From: Methyloceanibacter sp.
GTDB taxonomy: Bacteria; Pseudomonadota; Alphaproteobacteria; Rhizobiales; Methyloligellaceae
Assembly (NCBI GenBank): GCA_030064755.1
Contig: JASJEH010000002.1
Location: forward strand, 1 to 64,000
Direction of reading: 5' to 3'
DNA length: 64,000 bases
The position numbers and the translations under genes are program-made. Each line of letters begins with the position of its first letter. Position 1 is the first letter of the stretch. Positions 61,494 through 64,000 of this stretch are shown piece by piece. The notes beneath the pieces are model-generated. The model searched no databases, had not been told where the DNA came from, and saw nothing but the letters and a program-made list of their open reading frames with translations.

Positions 61494-62840
61494 TCAGACC
61501 GCTATAGCATGACGCGCATTAGCGCCGAGGTATGCATCGAAGAGTGATGCGATGACGCGGAGCGCGGGAGCGCCGCTCTCCGTGATACGAATCCGTCCCT
61601 GCTCTTGCGTGATAACGCCATCGCTGACCATCTGGGTCAGGTCTTCTTGTATATCTTGATACCAGTTGGGTGGATTGTTGAAGCGCCGCGCGGCCTCTTC
61701 CAAGTCAACGCTGCCCGCGCACATCAAACGCTCAATAACGTAACCCCGAAGCGCGTCTTCACCTGCAAACGCGTGGCCTTTGGCGATTGGGAGTATTCCC
61801 CCCTCCACGGCCCGGGCCCAAGCGCCGGGCTCCGCGATGTTCTGGACGTAGCCTGAGGGCGTGCGCCCGATTGATGTCGCGCCGAGACCCAAGAGCGTCT
61901 TGGCCTGATCCATGGTGTAGCCCTGAAAGTTGCGCCGCAGGTTGCCGCATTTCACAGCGTTTGCCATCGGATCGCCTGGCAGTGCGAAGTGGTCGAGGCC
62001 GATAGCCACATATCCAGCGTCCGTTAGCGCTTTTGCGGATGCACGCGCTTGGCGCATCCGCTCGGAAGAACCAGGTAGTGCCGCCTCATCGATGAGGCGT
62101 TGCTTCTTGGCCATCCACGGCACGTGCGCGTAGCCGAATAGAGCTATTCGGTTGGGCTTCATCGAGATGCAAAGCTCAATGGTTCGAAGAAGCTTATCGA
62201 CAGTTTGATGCGGCAAGCCGTAGATGAGATCGAAGTTGATGCTGCCGACCCCTGCGTTGTGCAGCATGTCCACTGTTTGCTGAACCATTTCCGGTGGTTG
62301 AATCCGGTTGATCGCGGCTTGGACCTGGGGGTCGAATTCCTGCACCCCAATACTCGCCCGCGTGAAGCCGAGGTGTCCGATCGTCGCTACCATCTCCGCT
62401 TTTAGCGTTCTCGGATCAGTTTCGAAGGCGATTTCCGCGCCGGGAGCAAAGTCGAATGTCCTCCGGACATCGTCCATTGCGTCTTCAAGATCGCGGGGAG
62501 ACAACGTTGTCGGAGTTCCGCCGCCCCAGTGTAGATGAGAGACCACTGCGCGCCCCGGCAGTCGGTCGGCGACCAAGGCGATCTCGCGTCTCAGCGTTGC
62601 CGCATACTGAGCAATCTTCTCTTCCCGCGTCGCCAGCTTCATGTTGCATCCGCAATACCAACAGAGCTGCCGGCAGAAGGGAACATGCAGATAGAGGGAC
62701 AGCGGCACGCTGAGGTCGATTGCAGCTAGCCAAGCGGCATAGTCGTCCGCCCCGACGGCATCGCTGAAATGCGGCACTGTTGGGTAGCTGGTGTAACGCG
62801 GAACGTTTCGCGTCGCGTATTTCGCCAAGGTTTCGATCAA
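61494..62840 (-). CDS. hemN: Oxygen-independent coproporphyrinogen III oxidase
   Basis: Radical SAM CRQLCWYCGCN, HWGGGTPT, INFDLIYGLPHQT. Confidence 0.95.
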   Translation of the reverse strand: MIETLAKYATRNVPRYTSYPTVPHFSDAVGADDYAAWLAAIDLSVPLSLYLHVPFCRQLCWYCGCNMKLATREEKIAQYAATLRREIALVADRLPGRAVVSHLHWGGGTPTTLSPRDLEDAMDDVRRTFDFAPGAEIAFETDPRTLKAEMVATIGHLGFTRASIGVQEFDPQVQAAINRIQPPEMVQQTVDMLHNAGVGSINFDLIYGLPHQTVDKLLRTIELCISMKPNRIALFGYAHVPWMAKKQRLIDEAALPGSSERMRQARASAKALTDAGYVAIGLDHFALPGDPMANAVKCGNLRRNFQGYTMDQAKTLLGLGATSIGRTPSGYVQNIAEPGAWARAVEGGILPIAKGHAFAGEDALRGYVIERLMCAGSVDLEEAARRFNNPPNWYQDIQEDLTQMVSDGVITQEQGRIRITESGAPALRVIASLFDAYLGANARHAIAV

Positions 62841-62925
62841 AGCGCTCGCGTGTCAACGGCCTGCGGCCAGCCTTCCTAGGCCACCGCGATGGCGTGGATC
62901 CTGTTCGAATGAGAACAGGTCGTCG

Positions 62926-62939
62926 CTGATCGAGATCAA
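62926..62939. promoter_or_regulatory. FNR/FixK-type box upstream of hemN
   Basis: Minus strand TTGAT-CTCG-ATCAG, 86 bp upstream of hemN start. Confidence 0.75.
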
Positions 62940-63066
62940 GTAAGAAGGTTCACCCGAGTTATGGCTACGCGCTGCTACCAGGCAGCTTGGTGCGCCTGAA
63001 CGAATGTGGCACATCGGGGGACGTGCCTGGCACTTGACTGAGTCCACCTCATCCGCTTTTGTGATC

Positions 63067-63256
63067 GCGATGGTTCTCGACGGCCAAGCGCCAAAGAGAC
63101 GAAGAGGGAATACGGTGCGGCATTGCCATTTGGCGCCAAATCCGTGACTGCCCCCGCAACTGTGAGCGGCGAGCGACCCCAAAACGACTCCACTGGGTGA
63201 CAGCCCGGGAAGGATTGGGACAGCTTCGACCCGCAAGTCAGGAGACCTGCCATCGC
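63067..63256 (+). ncRNA. Cobalamin riboswitch
   Basis: TGCCCCCGCAACTGTGAGCGGCGAG, CCACTGGGTGACAGCCCGGGAAGG, CCCGCAAGTCAGGAGACCTGCC; P1 stem GCGATGG (63067-63073) / CCATCGC (63250-63256). Confidence 0.93.
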
Positions 63257-63479
63257 AACCGAAACTTGACCGGGCGGGGTGCTCCGGAGGGGGAAGACTG
63301 TGATCTGCACGGCCAACGCCGTTCGACAACATGGTTCCGCCGCGCACCGCCCAATTGGAGGTGGCGATGCACCGGACCGCGTTCTCGACAAAACCCCGGC
63401 TCTGTAGCGATACTTGTAGCTGCCATTCAGCGCAGATGTCTCCCGCCGTTTGGAGCGCCCTAAGGAGGGAGCTCGTCCG

Positions 63480-63611
63480 ATGAGGCGGCAGCCGTCGGCC
63501 AAGGCGTCCACGCGCATCACCTGCTTGACCGAAATCAGCGAGAAAAGCTTGGTTGCGGGCGCACTTGGCTTGTCAGCCTTGCTTTGGCTCGCGATCTGGG
63601 CGGTGATCTGA
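63480..63611 (+). CDS. 43-aa single-TM small protein
   Basis: Read manually: MRRQPSAKASTRITCLTEISEKSLVAGALGLSALLWLAIWAVI*; RBS AAGGAGGGA; ATG of ABC ATPase overlaps its TGA. Confidence 0.65.
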   Translation: MRRQPSAKASTRITCLTEISEKSLVAGALGLSALLWLAIWAVI

Positions 63612-64000
63612 TGCCAGCCGTTCTCAAAATTCGCGACGTCTCGTTGGGTTATCCCAGTCTAACTCTATTCCGGCGACTGACCGTCGACATCGACGCGGGA
63701 ACGACGCTAGCGGTTCTCGGTGCAAATGGGTCTGGCAAAACGACTTTCGTCAAGACTTTGCTCGGGCTCATGGCCCCACTGTCCGGGCGGTTGATCTGGC
63801 CTGCCGGGCGGCCGCGTGAGATTGGCTATCTCGCGCAGATGGCTGAGTTCGATCGGCGCTTTCCCATTCGAGTGCGAGACTTGGCGGCAATGGGGACGTG
63901 GCGCGGCTTCGGTTTTTGGTCGGGGCTTGATCGTGTTCAACGGGCTCGGGTCGATGATGCGATGGACGAGGCAGGCGTCGCAAACCTGGCGGACCGGCCG
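63611..64000 (+). CDS. Metal-type (ZnuC-like) ABC transporter ATP-binding protein, truncated by window end
   Basis: Read manually: MPAVLKIRDVSLGYPSLTLFRRLTVDIDAGTTLAVLGANGSGKTTFVKTLLGLMAPLSGRL...IGYLAQMAEFDRRFPIRVRDLAAMG. Confidence 0.85.
   Translation, partial: MPAVLKIRDVSLGYPSLTLFRRLTVDIDAGTTLAVLGANGSGKTTFVKTLLGLMAPLSGRLIWPAGRPREIGYLAQMAEFDRRFPIRVRDLAAMGTWRGFGFWSGLDRVQRARVDDAMDEAGVANLADRP

Noticed and set aside
63525-63538. TTGACCGAAATCAG, an FNR-box-like match
   Set aside because: Lies within the coding sequence of the 43-aa small ORF, downstream of its start, so unlikely to be a functional promoter element
1-64000. CRISPR arrays, rRNA, tRNA, transposases, prophage modules
   Set aside because: None recognised by eye; no repeat-spacer pattern or transposase-like ORF seen, though a tRNAscan/Infernal run would be needed to exclude short RNA genes

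Overview
GC-rich alphaproteobacterial (probably Hyphomicrobiales) chromosomal window. It begins with an AT-richer, Asp/Glu-rich ORF of unknown function that runs in from upstream, followed by a truncated autotransporter-like C-terminus. The rest is mostly housekeeping and respiratory or stress-response chromosome: a GltB2-like FMN protein, an acyl-CoA ligase, an L,D-transpeptidase, a TetR regulator, an MBL-hydrolase / exported protein / HupE-UreJ-like cluster, serA-serB, a Zn metallopeptidase, an MMPL transporter, an AlkB-like diiron hydroxylase, and an ECF sigma factor-ChrR anti-sigma module with its convergent cfa/DUF1365/FAD-oxidoreductase/DUF2177 operon. A complete ccoNOQPGHIS operon follows; the short ccoQ and ccoS genes are absent from the ORF track as correctly framed ORFs and were recovered by hand. 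Next come an O2-sensing block (c-type cytochrome, Crp/Fnr regulator, degenerate receiver, FixJ, heme-PAS FixL, NarX-type HK/RR), two MFS transporters, modABC, a six-CXXCH multiheme protein with a cytochrome P460-like N-terminus, a large TPR-like membrane-anchored protein, a divergently overlapping HK/RR pair, an RraA-family protein, hemN, and a cobalamin riboswitch leading into a 43-aa membrane protein and a partial metal-type ABC ATPase. The strongest observations are the P460-like multiheme fusion, the B12-riboswitch/small-protein/ABC unit, two hand-found ECF promoters (one using the stop codon of the upstream gene as its -35), three FNR/FixK boxes, the exported-protein/MBL/HupE cluster, and the AT-rich acidic ORF beside a decayed gene. 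All family calls are by motif recognition only; no searches were run.
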